Positions 27,343 to 36,933 of a DNA stretch of 64,000 nucleotides are shown piece after piece. Below the pieces are notes generated by a model. It did no database searches. It was not told the DNA's origin and saw only the letters and a list, made by a program, of their open reading frames with translations. Position 1 is the stretch's first letter. Each line of letters starts with the position of its first letter. Made by a program: the position numbers and the translations under genes. Origin of the DNA: an uncultured Eubacteriales bacterium (lineage in GTDB: Bacteria > Bacillota > Clostridia > Christensenellales > UBA1242); NCBI GenBank assembly GCA_902496015.1, contig CABUZJ010000004.1, positions 42,938 to 106,937 of the forward strand, in the 5' to 3' direction.

Positions 27343-28374
27343 ATGACATTTACGTATGCCTCTAGCTATATTAGCGGAATGGGTTCAGTTGTGGAAAAGG
27401 CATTAAAAGATCAAATCTCTGATGTTTGTATAATACAAAATAAGGATGGATTTATTATTTATAAAACTTCACAAAAATCGAATATATTGTCTTTAAAATT
27501 TTTTAATAATACATTTTTGCTAATAGATAAAGCAAATGTAAGTCATGGTCAAAGTTTTCAACAATCCGTTAATTTTATTCTAAACAAGTTACAAATACAT
27601 GATAATATTGTAAAATCAATAATAAATATAAATAAACAAAAAACATTTAAAATTTTAGCAATAGATAAAAATCAACCATCAACGATTGATTATAATAAAA
27701 TTAAGCCACTAGAAAAATACATTGAAAAAAATATTGGTATTAAAAATTCTTTTAAGAACCATGATCTAGATTTTGTATTCATGAAAAGAGATGATAGTAT
27801 TATAATGTTTTTGCTAAAACTCACATATAATAGGATTACTGAAAAATCTTTAAGTCATGGAGAACTAAGGCCAGAATTGGCTTATTTACTTTCATATATG
27901 TCAAATATCAAAGAAACTGATATTATTTTAGATCCTTTTTGTGGGCATGGCTCAATACCCAAACAGATTGTTAAAAACTTTAAGTATAATATGTTATTTG
28001 CTAGTGACTATGACGAGAAATTAATAAAAAAATTAAAATTAGAATATAAAAACAATAATAAAAATTTATTTATAAAACAAAGAAATGCTTTAGATTTATC
28101 ATATTTTCAAGATGGATTTATTAATAAAATTATTACAGATCCTCCATGGAATGAATTTAACAAGACTGAAGAAAATTATGAAATATTTTATTTAAAGATG
28201 TTAAATGAATTTTATAGAATATTACACAATGACGGAATATGCACAATATTAATGGGCAACGTAAATGATTTTGAATATGCATTAAAATCAACCAAATTTT
28301 TATTAAATGAAAAATTCAATATATTAGTAAATGGTAAAAAAGCCAATGTTTACAAACTAATAAAGTCTGTATAA
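27343..28374 (+). CDS. Putative RNA (guanine-N2)-methyltransferase, Trm14/RlmKL-like
   Basis: A 343-residue protein. The last 170 residues are a Rossmann methyltransferase of the UPF0020/THUMP-associated class: motif I 'DIILDPFCGHGSIPKQIV', motif II 'FASDYDEKLIKKL' and catalytic motif IV 'ITDPPWNEF' (a DPPW/NPPY-type motif for exocyclic-amine methylation). The N-terminal 160 residues are Lys- and Asn-rich without a clear THUMP signature. Targets of this class are tRNA or 23S rRNA. It is in an operon with the ABC-F gene, which makes rRNA modification for antibiotic protection a reasonable guess. GGAG precedes the ATG. Confidence 0.7.
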   Translation: MTFTYASSYISGMGSVVEKALKDQISDVCIIQNKDGFIIYKTSQKSNILSLKFFNNTFLLIDKANVSHGQSFQQSVNFILNKLQIHDNIVKSIININKQKTFKILAIDKNQPSTIDYNKIKPLEKYIEKNIGIKNSFKNHDLDFVFMKRDDSIIMFLLKLTYNRITEKSLSHGELRPELAYLLSYMSNIKETDIILDPFCGHGSIPKQIVKNFKYNMLFASDYDEKLIKKLKLEYKNNNKNLFIKQRNALDLSYFQDGFINKIITDPPWNEFNKTEENYEIFYLKMLNEFYRILHNDGICTILMGNVNDFEYALKSTKFLLNEKFNILVNGKKANVYKLIKSV

Positions 28375-28385
28375 CACTGGTTTTT

Positions 28386-29687
28386 TTAGACTTTAGATTC
28401 ATCATCTATTTCATAATGATATTCACTTATTTTATTATTAAGCATATATTCTCCAACTTTCTTTAATAGTTCTTCAATATAATATTTTTCTTTAATACAT
28501 GGTTTTTTGTTGTTAGACATTAAAGAGTCTGTACATCCACCCAAACAGATTGGATATAAATTACAAGTTTTACATTCTTCAGTAATATTGTTATAACACC
28601 AATTGTAATAATTTATATTTTTATTGATTCCTAATTTAACATCCCCAATTGATTGATTTGGATTTGTTGAACAACCTTGACATTTTGATAAAAGCCCGGT
28701 TGGTCCAATAACTATAGAATTTGGGTTGCTTCCATAACAATTAATTACACCTCTACTAAGTGGAAAGGTGTCCATTCCTGCATTCCTATATTTTAACATA
28801 AAATCTAAAATCTTTAATTTGTAATAACCTAAATTCGTTTTGTTAATTAGTTTATCATTATTATTAAAATATTTAGTTGGGAAAATCATTGCAAAATAAG
28901 GAATAAAGTTTTTATACTTTCCATACTTTAACAATAAATTTTGTAATAAAATAGCTAATTTTTCGAAATTTTCAATTGTACAATTTAATCTTAACTGAAC
29001 TATAATATTTTTATTTAAAAGTTTTGGTAACATTTCAAGATTGTGCTTAAATGCATTAAATGACTTATCTAAATAATTTTTACTAGCATTGTGTTCTTCT
29101 TCAACTCCATCAAATGCATATTCAATTTTATCAATTTTATATTCTCTAATAAAATCTTCATAGTTATTATCGTTTAATAAAGACATATTAGTTGCAATAC
29201 TTGCTCTGTAACTTATATTGTTGATATTACAAAACTCAATTAACTCTCTTGAAATGTAAGACATAATATTTTTACTAACTAAAGGTTCTCCGCCAAACCA
29301 ATAAATCCTTAATTTCTTATATTTAATGGCTTCTTTTTTTATAAATGTGATAGTATTTTCAACAATTTCTTCTGTCATATCAATTCTGTGTTCACCATTT
29401 TCATAACAAAATTTACATCTTGCATTACATCGCATTGTCGGAAATATTGTAAATCTTATATAATCTTTTTCTTTATTAATATATGAAATTCTATAGTTTG
29501 CGACTTCTTTAAATTCATCCAAATCAGGATCTACAACAAATTCTTTAAAGTTGTCATATTTTTTATTTTTTAAATCGTTAAAATCTTTATTGTTATAAAT
29601 CCTTAACCAAGAAGTTTTAGAATTATAAAATAGATATGCATCGCTTGTTATTTTTTGATATATTGTATATTTAGAAACCTTTAACAT
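28386..29687 (-). CDS. Radical SAM enzyme with SPASM domain
   Basis: A 433-residue enzyme. The 4Fe-4S site is C87-x3-C91-x2-C94 (CNARCKFC), with 'YWFGGEPL' as the following SAM-binding motif. A C-terminal SPASM region (about residues 325-410) contributes Cys in CQGCS, CKTCNLYPICLGGC and a final CIKE. The SPASM layout is typical of peptide- or sugar-modifying radical enzymes (anSME, PqqE and BtrN relatives). The first 80 residues are a family-specific extension. It is the last gene of an eight-gene operon, 3 bp after the other radical SAM gene. No RiPP precursor is visible, so a small-molecule or sugar substrate is favoured. Confidence 0.85.
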   Translation of the reverse strand: MLKVSKYTIYQKITSDAYLFYNSKTSWLRIYNNKDFNDLKNKKYDNFKEFVVDPDLDEFKEVANYRISYINKEKDYIRFTIFPTMRCNARCKFCYENGEHRIDMTEEIVENTITFIKKEAIKYKKLRIYWFGGEPLVSKNIMSYISRELIEFCNINNISYRASIATNMSLLNDNNYEDFIREYKIDKIEYAFDGVEEEHNASKNYLDKSFNAFKHNLEMLPKLLNKNIIVQLRLNCTIENFEKLAILLQNLLLKYGKYKNFIPYFAMIFPTKYFNNNDKLINKTNLGYYKLKILDFMLKYRNAGMDTFPLSRGVINCYGSNPNSIVIGPTGLLSKCQGCSTNPNQSIGDVKLGINKNINYYNWCYNNITEECKTCNLYPICLGGCTDSLMSNNKKPCIKEKYYIEELLKKVGEYMLNNKISEYHYEIDDESKV

Positions 29688-29690
29688 AAT

Positions 29691-30851
29691 TTACTTTTCC
29701 TTTTTAACAAAATCAGATATTAATGGGTCTTTTATAAATCCCTCCCATTTATAATCAACTGATGTATATGAACAATATTTACAAAATGCTATAGGTTTAG
29801 ATAGTTTTTCAACAATATCCCAACCATCTTTAAATTCCGAAAGTTTCAAACAATCTGTCTTGTCAACTTTAAAATTTGTATTATAAATTTCATTTAGTTT
29901 ATAAACCATTAATGGATAACAACACTTTGAAATTAGACCACCTCTAACCATCCAACAATACTTACCATAACAATTAATAAATCCTGAATTATTTATTTCT
30001 CTTTCATTGTTTATGGTTAAACATGTGTGAAATTGACTAATTATGTCTTTTGTTGAATAATTTCTATGTCCCTGACCATAATAGTGTTCTATTTTCTTAT
30101 TGTTTAAAAATTTGTCAATTTTTTCTATTATTTCATGTGTTGGCTTATATACTGTTATATTTATTGTGATTTTTTCCTTATTTAAACAATTACATAACTG
30201 GTCACTCATGGTTGGTATTAGTAAACCATTAGATACTAAAAATATCTTAGACAAAGGAAATTTACTTCGAGTGTATGTTAAATATTTTGACAAATCCTTG
30301 TTTAATAATGGCTCTCCACCCATAAGCCTAATAACTGGAATATTGAAATTTTGTGAAAGAGTGTCAATATCATTACAAAAACTTTCAAAGGATATTTCGT
30401 TTTCTTTAAATAAATTAGCAAAATGCGTACAACCTTTGCATCTTAAATTACAAACATCAGTAATATGCATTTCAACATATTTCAGCACTGGTTTACCCTG
30501 TAAGTTGTATGTTTGTAAACACTTTTTAGAAATTTTATTACCTTCGAACAATTCTTCGGATTCTTTAATCATTATACTTACATTTTCAATTCCTGCTTTA
30601 TATAAATCATAATAAAATTCACTTTTATATGGCATATCATCTAATACTAATATTTCATCAAATAGAGTATTATAATATTTTTTTATCTTTTCTATATTTA
30701 TCATTGGGATATTTTTAAATTTGCTACTCTCAAAATTATTAGTTATTATGCATGTAATATTATAAATCTTATCATTTATTAATTTGTTTATTATTGTTTC
30801 TGCAAAATTATTGTCACCAATAATTGCAATTTTAGAATTTTCATTAATCAT
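29691..30851 (-). CDS. Radical SAM enzyme with N-terminal Rossmann-like domain
   Basis: 386 residues. Residues 1-110 look like a nucleotide-binding CoA/Rossmann-type domain (KIAIIGDNNFAETIINKL...). The radical SAM core has C134-x3-C138-x2-C141 (CNLRCKGC), then 'RLMGGEPLLN'. Further Cys pairs near the C-terminus (CYGKYC, CC, CKYC) could bind an auxiliary cluster. Enzymes of this architecture are found in glycan and secondary-metabolite loci, often as 4Fe-4S proteins next to glycosyltransferases. Its start overlaps the aminotransferase stop by 8 nt, showing translational coupling. Confidence 0.8.
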   Translation of the reverse strand: MINENSKIAIIGDNNFAETIINKLINDKIYNITCIITNNFESSKFKNIPMINIEKIKKYYNTLFDEILVLDDMPYKSEFYYDLYKAGIENVSIMIKESEELFEGNKISKKCLQTYNLQGKPVLKYVEMHITDVCNLRCKGCTHFANLFKENEISFESFCNDIDTLSQNFNIPVIRLMGGEPLLNKDLSKYLTYTRSKFPLSKIFLVSNGLLIPTMSDQLCNCLNKEKITINITVYKPTHEIIEKIDKFLNNKKIEHYYGQGHRNYSTKDIISQFHTCLTINNEREINNSGFINCYGKYCWMVRGGLISKCCYPLMVYKLNEIYNTNFKVDKTDCLKLSEFKDGWDIVEKLSKPIAFCKYCSYTSVDYKWEGFIKDPLISDFVKKEK

Positions 30852-32154
30852 CTCTTTTTTCCTTATTTAAATATCCTTCTATTGTTTGACATACTATACT
30901 TAATCCTTGTTCAAACTCATCTTTAGTAGTAATTGCAGACGGCATAAAACAGACAACTTGGCACATTTGACTTGCTATTAAACCATTATCTTTTAATTTA
31001 ATGTCTAAATCTTCTATATTTAGATCTTCTTTAGTAATTGGGTGTATTAATTCAATTGCAATCATCATTCCTTTTATTCTTATTTCGCCAATATATGGTT
31101 TTGATTTGATTTTTTCTAAAATATTTAAAAACTCTTTTTCTTTTTGTCTCACCAATTCTAATATGTTTTCTTTTTCTATTATATCTAATGTGGTAAGCCC
31201 ACTCATACAAGCAATTGGATGACCACTATTTGTAAAACCATGTCTAAATTGTTTTTCTCTTTTAGCACTTAAGTATGAATTAAATATTTTACTAGTAACA
31301 ATTACACCTGCTAATGGTTGAGTACCATTTGAAATCCCTTTACCAAACAAAATCATGTCCGGGTATATGCCATAATTTTGACACGCAAAAAAGGTTCCAG
31401 TTCTTCCTGAACCTGATGATATTTCATCAAAAATTACTATGATATTATTTTTATGACAAAAATTTACCAAGGTTTCCAACCATTCTTTATCTGGAATAAT
31501 AACACCTCCAACTCCCATTATTGGTTCTATAATTAACGCACAAATATTTTCTGCCCCGTAAAAATTTATTTGATATTCCAAATCTTTTAAACACGCATAC
31601 TTGCAAGTTTGTTTTGATAATCCAAGTCTACATTTATAGCAATATTGAGGATATATTTTTAAAGTATCTTTTAATAAACTATCAAATGGGATTCTATCCC
31701 AAGGATCACCAGAAGCACTCATTGCGCCAAGAGTGGATCCATGATAACTTTCATATAATGAAATTATGCGCCGCTTACTTTTTTCATTGTTTGAATAAAA
31801 ATATCCTTTTGCTAATTTAAAAGCGGTTTCTACAGCTTCAGCACCTCCTGAGGTAAAAAAAACATGGTTAAAATCTTCAGGCAGGTAACTTAATAGTTTA
31901 TTAGAAAGTTCTTGTCCGGGATTGTGAATAAATCTAATGTTAGGCATATACTCTAAAGTTGTTAACTGTTTTGAAATATTTTCTATATATTCTTTTCTTG
32001 AATGACCTAAAAAAACATTCCAGGTTCCAGAATTTAAATCTAAATATGTTTTACCATCTTCATCGACAATCTTATTACCCCTCGCATAAGTAATTAGTTT
32101 TCTGTCATAGAACATTTGAGTTTCAGATGTCCAAAATTGTTTATTATCTTTCAT
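30844..32154 (-). CDS. Class III PLP-dependent aminotransferase
   Basis: A 436-residue, full-length class III (ornithine/GABA-type) aminotransferase. 'TSGGAEAVETAFKLAK' binds the PLP phosphate, D243 in VIFDEISSGSGRTG contacts the pyridine nitrogen, and K272 in FGKGISNG is the Schiff-base lysine. A Cys-rich insert CYKCRLGLSKQTCKYAC (about 172-188) matches one seen in many clostridial class III enzymes. Members of this class install amino groups on sugars and cyclitols in aminoglycoside pathways (6'-aminotransferases) and also make diamines. Within this operon of glycosyltransferases and a deacetylase, an aminosugar or aminocyclitol acceptor is the best guess. Confidence 0.85.
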   Translation of the reverse strand: MKDNKQFWTSETQMFYDRKLITYARGNKIVDEDGKTYLDLNSGTWNVFLGHSRKEYIENISKQLTTLEYMPNIRFIHNPGQELSNKLLSYLPEDFNHVFFTSGGAEAVETAFKLAKGYFYSNNEKSKRRIISLYESYHGSTLGAMSASGDPWDRIPFDSLLKDTLKIYPQYCYKCRLGLSKQTCKYACLKDLEYQINFYGAENICALIIEPIMGVGGVIIPDKEWLETLVNFCHKNNIIVIFDEISSGSGRTGTFFACQNYGIYPDMILFGKGISNGTQPLAGVIVTSKIFNSYLSAKREKQFRHGFTNSGHPIACMSGLTTLDIIEKENILELVRQKEKEFLNILEKIKSKPYIGEIRIKGMMIAIELIHPITKEDLNIEDLDIKLKDNGLIASQMCQVVCFMPSAITTKDEFEQGLSIVCQTIEGYLNKEKRDD

Positions 32155-32157
32155 TTA

Positions 32158-33096
32158 TTACTCCTCATATTTTTTATCTTTAGATAATATTCTTTTTATT
32201 AAAGGTTTCCTAAATAATATTAAGCATCCAATAATAAATTTTTGATATATATTTTTAGTAGATTTAAAAAATTGTTTTTTTTCTGTTTTTGCATCTGCAA
32301 TTTTGTTTAATCTTAGCATATCTACAATTCTATTTTTATAATAAATAAAAATAACTTTTGATTGTTTATTTTTAGGAATTAAATAAAAATATTTTTTACA
32401 CAATTCAAAATAACTTTTATCTGCTTCTAAACTTTTTTCTGTAACCCCTGTTATTCCATTTGTAGAACTATGTGCATGATAAATAACAAGAGACTTTTTC
32501 ACTAAGTCTACTTTATAGCCTTTAGACATTATTTTTAATAACACCACACCATCTTGATGTGAATGTATTTTTTCAAAACCTCCAACTTCTTGTAAAACTT
32601 CTTTTTTTACCATCCAAAAAGAAGTCCCTGCAATATTAAAATACATTTGTATATCAATAGGCCATCCGGAATAATTAGTACATTCTAACTCTTTCATACC
32701 TTTTGGATATAATATATCACCATAACAATAAACCAAACCCAATCTATCATCATCTTTATTTAAAAAGAGTTGTAATTGTTCTTCTATTTTCGAATTCTTG
32801 TACTCGTCGTCATCGTCTAAAAAAGCTATAAATTCTCCAGAAGAATTCTCAACACCAATATTTCTTGCCAATGCTCCACCAATGTGCTTATTTGGATATA
32901 AGTATATAATATTAGAATATTCTTTTTGTATTTTTGTTTTTATTTTTTCTCTCAATTCGTTATTGTCGTAATTATCATCTACAACTATTATTTCAACATT
33001 TGTATATGTTTGATTTAAAACACTATTAATAGCTCTAAATAGGACATTAAACCTATTATATGTTGGAATTATTACACTCACTTTTTTATTATTCAT
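32158..33096 (-). CDS. Glycosyltransferase family 2
   Basis: A 312-residue GT-A fold enzyme. 'VSVIIPTYNRFNVLFRAINSVLNQTY' is the family start, 'ALARNIGVENSSGEFIAFLDDDDEY' holds the DxD-type metal site, and 'SFWMVKKEVLQEVGGFEK' and 'HSHQDGVVLLKIM' cover the acceptor loop with the catalytic acid. No membrane segments, though the basic C-terminus (FRKPLIKRILSKDKK) could touch the membrane. It overlaps the preceding gene by 8 nt. The donor sugar is unknown. Confidence 0.85.
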   Translation of the reverse strand: MNNKKVSVIIPTYNRFNVLFRAINSVLNQTYTNVEIIVVDDNYDNNELREKIKTKIQKEYSNIIYLYPNKHIGGALARNIGVENSSGEFIAFLDDDDEYKNSKIEEQLQLFLNKDDDRLGLVYCYGDILYPKGMKELECTNYSGWPIDIQMYFNIAGTSFWMVKKEVLQEVGGFEKIHSHQDGVVLLKIMSKGYKVDLVKKSLVIYHAHSSTNGITGVTEKSLEADKSYFELCKKYFYLIPKNKQSKVIFIYYKNRIVDMLRLNKIADAKTEKKQFFKSTKNIYQKFIIGCLILFRKPLIKRILSKDKKYEE

Positions 33097-33970
33097 TGCA
33101 ATCTCCGTATATTAATTGACTCCATGTCTCTTTATTATTGGTATATTTGAAATGCTTTAATATATTTAATTTATAACCTTGGACCCCGTAACAAAACGAA
33201 AAAAATAATTTTTTATCAATGCAATATGAAATAATTTTAGAATAATTGTATATACCGGGAGATAATGATTTATATTTATCATTCCACCAAAATATACAAT
33301 AATATAAGGTATTAGTTTCATTACTATAATAAACAACACCCTCAGCCATGATATCATTACCAATTTCGTAGTGTAAAGCATAAAAGTTGTCTAAATTATA
33401 AAAATAATTATATGCTGCAATTTCGTTTGGTGTAAATGTCTTGTTAAATTTTTTGGTACAATAGTTATTCCAATTGTTTAATATTGACTTAAGATATTTT
33501 TTATTATGATTTAATGATATTTTCTTATCATTATGTCTTATTAAATACGCATATTTTTTATTAAAGGTATTTTGTTCTAACTTATTAGATAAATCTGCTT
33601 TTATAAATTCACCACAAGTTGCAAAATTTAATAAATGTCCTTTATATACTAAATCTATTTTATTAACCATAATGTCTATAAAATGAGTTTCGTAACATAG
33701 TGGAAAATGATAAGAAAAAGTCAATTCGTATCTTTCGTTTGTCTTTTGCTGATGAAAGTATTTTACATTATAAGAGAGACCTAAAAGAACTTCAATTTCA
33801 GTTTTAGATAAAGCATGTTTAATAATATCAATATTAAAATAATTTATATCTTTTGATATTTGTCTAAACTTTTCAACTGTCATTTGTGGTGTGGTATTTA
33901 GTTGGACTCCATTTATATAAATTTTATTTTTAACAATATTTATGTTTAAGTTGTCATTAAATATTTGCAT
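33089..33970 (-). CDS. Unknown protein with GNAT-like (aminoacyl-transferase-like) C-terminus
   Basis: 293 residues. I cannot assign a family with confidence. The last 100 residues (DIMAEGVVYYSNETNTLYYC, then IFWWNDKYKSLSPGIYNYSK, then SFCYGVQGYKLNILKHF) have the strand-helix rhythm of GNAT-fold enzymes. They also recall the 'LSLGTYS...YY' core of arginyl/leucyl-tRNA-protein transferases and FemAB-like proteins. The N-terminal half is Lys/Asn-rich with several aromatic strands. tRNA-dependent aminoacyl transfer is a known step in some antibiotic pathways, and such a role would fit the operon, but this is speculation. It sits between a PIG-L deacetylase and a GT2. Confidence 0.5.
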   Translation of the reverse strand: MQIFNDNLNINIVKNKIYINGVQLNTTPQMTVEKFRQISKDINYFNIDIIKHALSKTEIEVLLGLSYNVKYFHQQKTNERYELTFSYHFPLCYETHFIDIMVNKIDLVYKGHLLNFATCGEFIKADLSNKLEQNTFNKKYAYLIRHNDKKISLNHNKKYLKSILNNWNNYCTKKFNKTFTPNEIAAYNYFYNLDNFYALHYEIGNDIMAEGVVYYSNETNTLYYCIFWWNDKYKSLSPGIYNYSKIISYCIDKKLFFSFCYGVQGYKLNILKHFKYTNNKETWSQLIYGDCNE

Positions 33971-33980
33971 AATAAACCTA

Positions 33981-34736
33981 CTAATAGCTCCAAATTCGCA
34001 CGGAATGATTGTTTTTATTATATTTGTAAGACAAATCGGTTAATTGTTTTAATCTTTGAATTTCATTTTTCCATAAAATATGTAGTTGAGATCTATATAT
34101 TTTTATGGTATCAACCTTTCTTATCCAATTTTCATGGGATACTGTAATTAAAGAAGACTTCATGTTATTGCCCCAATTAGACCTTTTTCTTTCTTTATAA
34201 TAATAACACACATATGGAACTTCTTCATAGTATAAAATTGGTTTATTTGTATGTTTTTGTGATTCTTTTACAACGTTGTGTAACAATAAATGATCGGCAT
34301 GATTACCTAATCCCATAGGAGCAAATATTAAATCAGATTCTTTTATTATATTTTCAACTTTTTTTAACATATCGTTAAAAAGTTCTTTGCTTTCAGATTC
34401 CTCTAAGTGGTATATGTTTTTTAAATCTGGATATAAAAATCCTCCACAATTATTTTCACGATATAAACATTCATAAAATCCCAAATGTTTGTATTTACAA
34501 CCTAGAGTAGAAAGAGCATTAACATCTTCATTTGCACGATACATCATAGAATTATCATCTAGAAAACAATTGCTATGAAATTGTTTTGCAGCTTCAGACA
34601 ATTTAGAGGGTTCTGGAAATCCTGTAAAAAATGTAATTGCTTGCACGTCATGACCTTCCTTTACATATTTATCAATTAATTCGCCACAAGATAAAACACA
34701 ATCATCAAAATGTGGTCCTAAAAAACTAATTTTCAT
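33981..34736 (-). CDS. PIG-L/LmbE family N-deacetylase
   Basis: A 251-residue metal-dependent deacetylase. 'FLGPHFDDCVLSCGELI' carries the zinc site (H9, D12; the usual A/P-H-P-D-D appears as P-H-F-D-D), and 'APMGLGNHADHLLLHNVV' carries the late H-x-x-H pair. Family members remove acetyl from N-acetylglucosamine moieties in GPI, mycothiol (MshB), bacillithiol (BshB) and aminoglycosides (NeoD, BtrD). Here a GT4 gene lies 10 bp upstream, the same pairing as MshA/MshB, BshA/BshB and NeoM/NeoD. This supports a step in which GlcNAc is transferred and then deacetylated. Confidence 0.85.
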   Translation of the reverse strand: MKISFLGPHFDDCVLSCGELIDKYVKEGHDVQAITFFTGFPEPSKLSEAAKQFHSNCFLDDNSMMYRANEDVNALSTLGCKYKHLGFYECLYRENNCGGFLYPDLKNIYHLEESESKELFNDMLKKVENIIKESDLIFAPMGLGNHADHLLLHNVVKESQKHTNKPILYYEEVPYVCYYYKERKRSNWGNNMKSSLITVSHENWIRKVDTIKIYRSQLHILWKNEIQRLKQLTDLSYKYNKNNHSVRIWSY

Positions 34737-34745
34737 AAAACACTC

Positions 34746-35930
34746 CTAAATAATATCTTTATAAACTTGATCTATTTTTTGTTGCATATCTTCTATTCTA
34801 AACTTTTCTTCAATTGTTTTTCTAGCGTTTTCGGATATCATCGTCATTTCATCATTGTTATTTAATAAGTCAATAACTGTGTCAGACATGGTTTTAAAAT
34901 CTCCTTTATCAACCAATTTGCCATTTTTACCATCAATTATTTCATGTAATCCACCAACATTTGTTGCAACTACTGGTACTCCATATGACATAGCCTCTAG
35001 TACGCAACGAGGCGTCCCCTCGGTATCTGAAGTTAACAATAAGATATCTATAGAAGCATATACGATATCAATAGGACTAATAAAACCTATAAAATTAACT
35101 TCTTTATCAATGTTAAGTTGTTTTGCCAATGACTTCAAATTTTTTTCTTCATCTCCGCTTCCCACAATTAAAATATTCACATTTTTATCTGTGTCTAAAA
35201 TTAATTTGCAACATTGTAAAAAATTATCAATCCTTTTTTCTGGAGCTAATCGACCAACATAAGCGATTGTTTTATTTTTATTATTTATATTATATTTTTC
35301 CTTGAAAAAAGTTATTTCTTTCGATGTAATATCTTTTGATGTTGCAACTCCATTTCTAATATTATATAAATTTCTCTTTCTATATTTTTTCCTTCCTTGT
35401 AATCTTTTTAAATCTTTATCACAAACAGTAATTAAAGAATTTGCAACAGAATACGAAGCAAAATCCAACATTGTAAAAAATTTATCCTTAAAATTATTTT
35501 CAATCCAACCATGACAAGTCATGACTGTAGGAATTTTTCCATACAACTTTTTAAATTTCTTTTTTATGGCATATGTTAAATAATTTGCATTATATTGGTG
35601 ACTATGAATTATTTTAATTTTATTAATAAAAGGAATTTTGCCTAAAGATTTAAGCATGTGTGAAATTTTAGGTTCTTGTACTGTGCTAATATAGGCAATA
35701 TTTAAATTTCTTAATTTTTGTTCATATTCTGGATTTCTACAAAATAATACTACAGGCTTTAATATTCCTTCGTTTTTTTGTTGTAATGAAAGCTGTAAAA
35801 CATGAGTATCTGAACCACCAATTCTACCTGCAGGCTGTGGAACAATAACTTGTAGCACATAGTCGTCAGTTTCTTTGTAATCTTCCGGTATATATATATT
35901 TAAATTATCAATTTTTTTATCCATAATCAC
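34746..35930 (-). CDS. Glycosyltransferase family 4 (GT-B fold)
   Basis: A 394-residue GT4. The N-terminal Rossmann half begins 'IVPQPAGRIGGSDTHVLQLS' (the glycine loop), and the C-terminal half has 'IAYVGRLAPEKRIDNFL' and the donor-binding E-x7-E motif in 'SDTEGTPRCVLEAMSYGVPVVATNVGGLHEII'. The family includes MshA, BshA and aminoglycoside N-acetylglucosaminyltransferases as well as capsule enzymes. It is cotranscribed with the PIG-L deacetylase downstream and overlaps the GT2 upstream by 4 nt (ATGA). UDP-GlcNAc as donor is inferred from the deacetylase partner. Confidence 0.85.
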   Translation of the reverse strand: MIMDKKIDNLNIYIPEDYKETDDYVLQVIVPQPAGRIGGSDTHVLQLSLQQKNEGILKPVVLFCRNPEYEQKLRNLNIAYISTVQEPKISHMLKSLGKIPFINKIKIIHSHQYNANYLTYAIKKKFKKLYGKIPTVMTCHGWIENNFKDKFFTMLDFASYSVANSLITVCDKDLKRLQGRKKYRKRNLYNIRNGVATSKDITSKEITFFKEKYNINNKNKTIAYVGRLAPEKRIDNFLQCCKLILDTDKNVNILIVGSGDEEKNLKSLAKQLNIDKEVNFIGFISPIDIVYASIDILLLTSDTEGTPRCVLEAMSYGVPVVATNVGGLHEIIDGKNGKLVDKGDFKTMSDTVIDLLNNNDEMTMISENARKTIEEKFRIEDMQQKIDQVYKDII

Positions 35931-36901
35931 TCCTTGCTTAAAATATTTTTAAAAGTTTCCTCAGCGTTTAATTTTAATGAACTTTTTAATATTTTAGACG
36001 CTGTTTTATAATCATTCCCTAAAGCAATGCTTATTGATTCTTTATATAAAAACTTTGCTTTGTTTATTTTTAACTGATTTTTGTCTATATTCTTGTTGTT
36101 TTTAGCGATATATATTTTTTCAGCTTTTTTATATCCTTCAATATCCGTAGCAGCTTTTAATTTATAAAAATTTTTATGCCTTGCCCTAGAAGAACTTTCA
36201 GTGGAAGTTTTAATTCTATAATAAGTATAAAAGTTATTTGCAAAAAAAAATTTTCCAGGATTTGCACCATATCTTAACCATGTGTGAGAATCCTCAGATA
36301 CTCGTTTTTGAGGAAATAATTCTTTTATTGCTAATGATGTTCTTACAGAAGTTGCAGATGTTAAATTTGTATAATTTTTAACTAGAGCGATCTTAATCCA
36401 AGAATCTTCACCTTCAACAATATCTGTTTTATGACCATCTAATATTTCTTTGATTGAATCACATATTTTATTATATGGTACTATATTATCCTTTTCGTCT
36501 ATCACTTTAAAAGATGAATATACTACATTAATATTTCTATCGAAATTAAATTTTTCTCTTGTTAATTTTAACCTATTTAAATCGGATATATCATCGGCAT
36601 CATTAAACAATATAAAAGGAATATTTAATGAATAAACATATTTTATTCCTAAGTTTCTTGCATACCCAGGACCTTTATTCTTTTTTGATTTTATTAAATG
36701 AACTCTATTGTCTTTTTTGATTAAATCATTAATAAAATCAATTATTGTTTTATCTTGTGATTTATCATCAATGATAACCAAAATTAAATTGTTATCTGTC
36801 TGATTTAAAATCGAATCAATACTTTTAATAAAAATTTCTTTAAAATCACTGAAATTATCAGTATATACCGGCATTATAAATGCTGCTGTGTTTCTATCCA
36901 T
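35927..36901 (-). CDS. Glycosyltransferase family 2 (first gene of island operon)
   Basis: A 324-residue GT2: 'AAFIMPVYTDNFSDFKEIFI', 'LVIIDDKSQDKTIIDFI', 'GPGYARNLGIKYVYSLNIPFILFNDADDISDL' with the metal-binding DADD, and 'RVSEDSHTWLRYG' with the catalytic ED. The last 70 residues are Lys-rich and helical. AAGGAAAT precedes the ATG. A good promoter lies upstream (36934-36962), so transcription of the eight-gene operon starts here. Together with the second GT2 and the GT4, three sugars may be added. Confidence 0.85.
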   Translation of the reverse strand: MDRNTAAFIMPVYTDNFSDFKEIFIKSIDSILNQTDNNLILVIIDDKSQDKTIIDFINDLIKKDNRVHLIKSKKNKGPGYARNLGIKYVYSLNIPFILFNDADDISDLNRLKLTREKFNFDRNINVVYSSFKVIDEKDNIVPYNKICDSIKEILDGHKTDIVEGEDSWIKIALVKNYTNLTSATSVRTSLAIKELFPQKRVSEDSHTWLRYGANPGKFFFANNFYTYYRIKTSTESSSRARHKNFYKLKAATDIEGYKKAEKIYIAKNNKNIDKNQLKINKAKFLYKESISIALGNDYKTASKILKSSLKLNAEETFKNILSKE

Positions 36902-36933
36902 ATTATTATTTCCTTTGTCATAACATTATAATT

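Noticed and set aside
28386..30851. RiPP (ribosomally made peptide) cluster
   Set aside because: Radical SAM/SPASM enzymes suggested it, but no short precursor frame with a leader/core pattern lies in or beside the operon, and the neighbours are sugar enzymes.
34855..35514. Plus-strand frames antisense to the GT4 gene
   Set aside because: Low-complexity shadows of the GT4 coding sequence without initiation signals.
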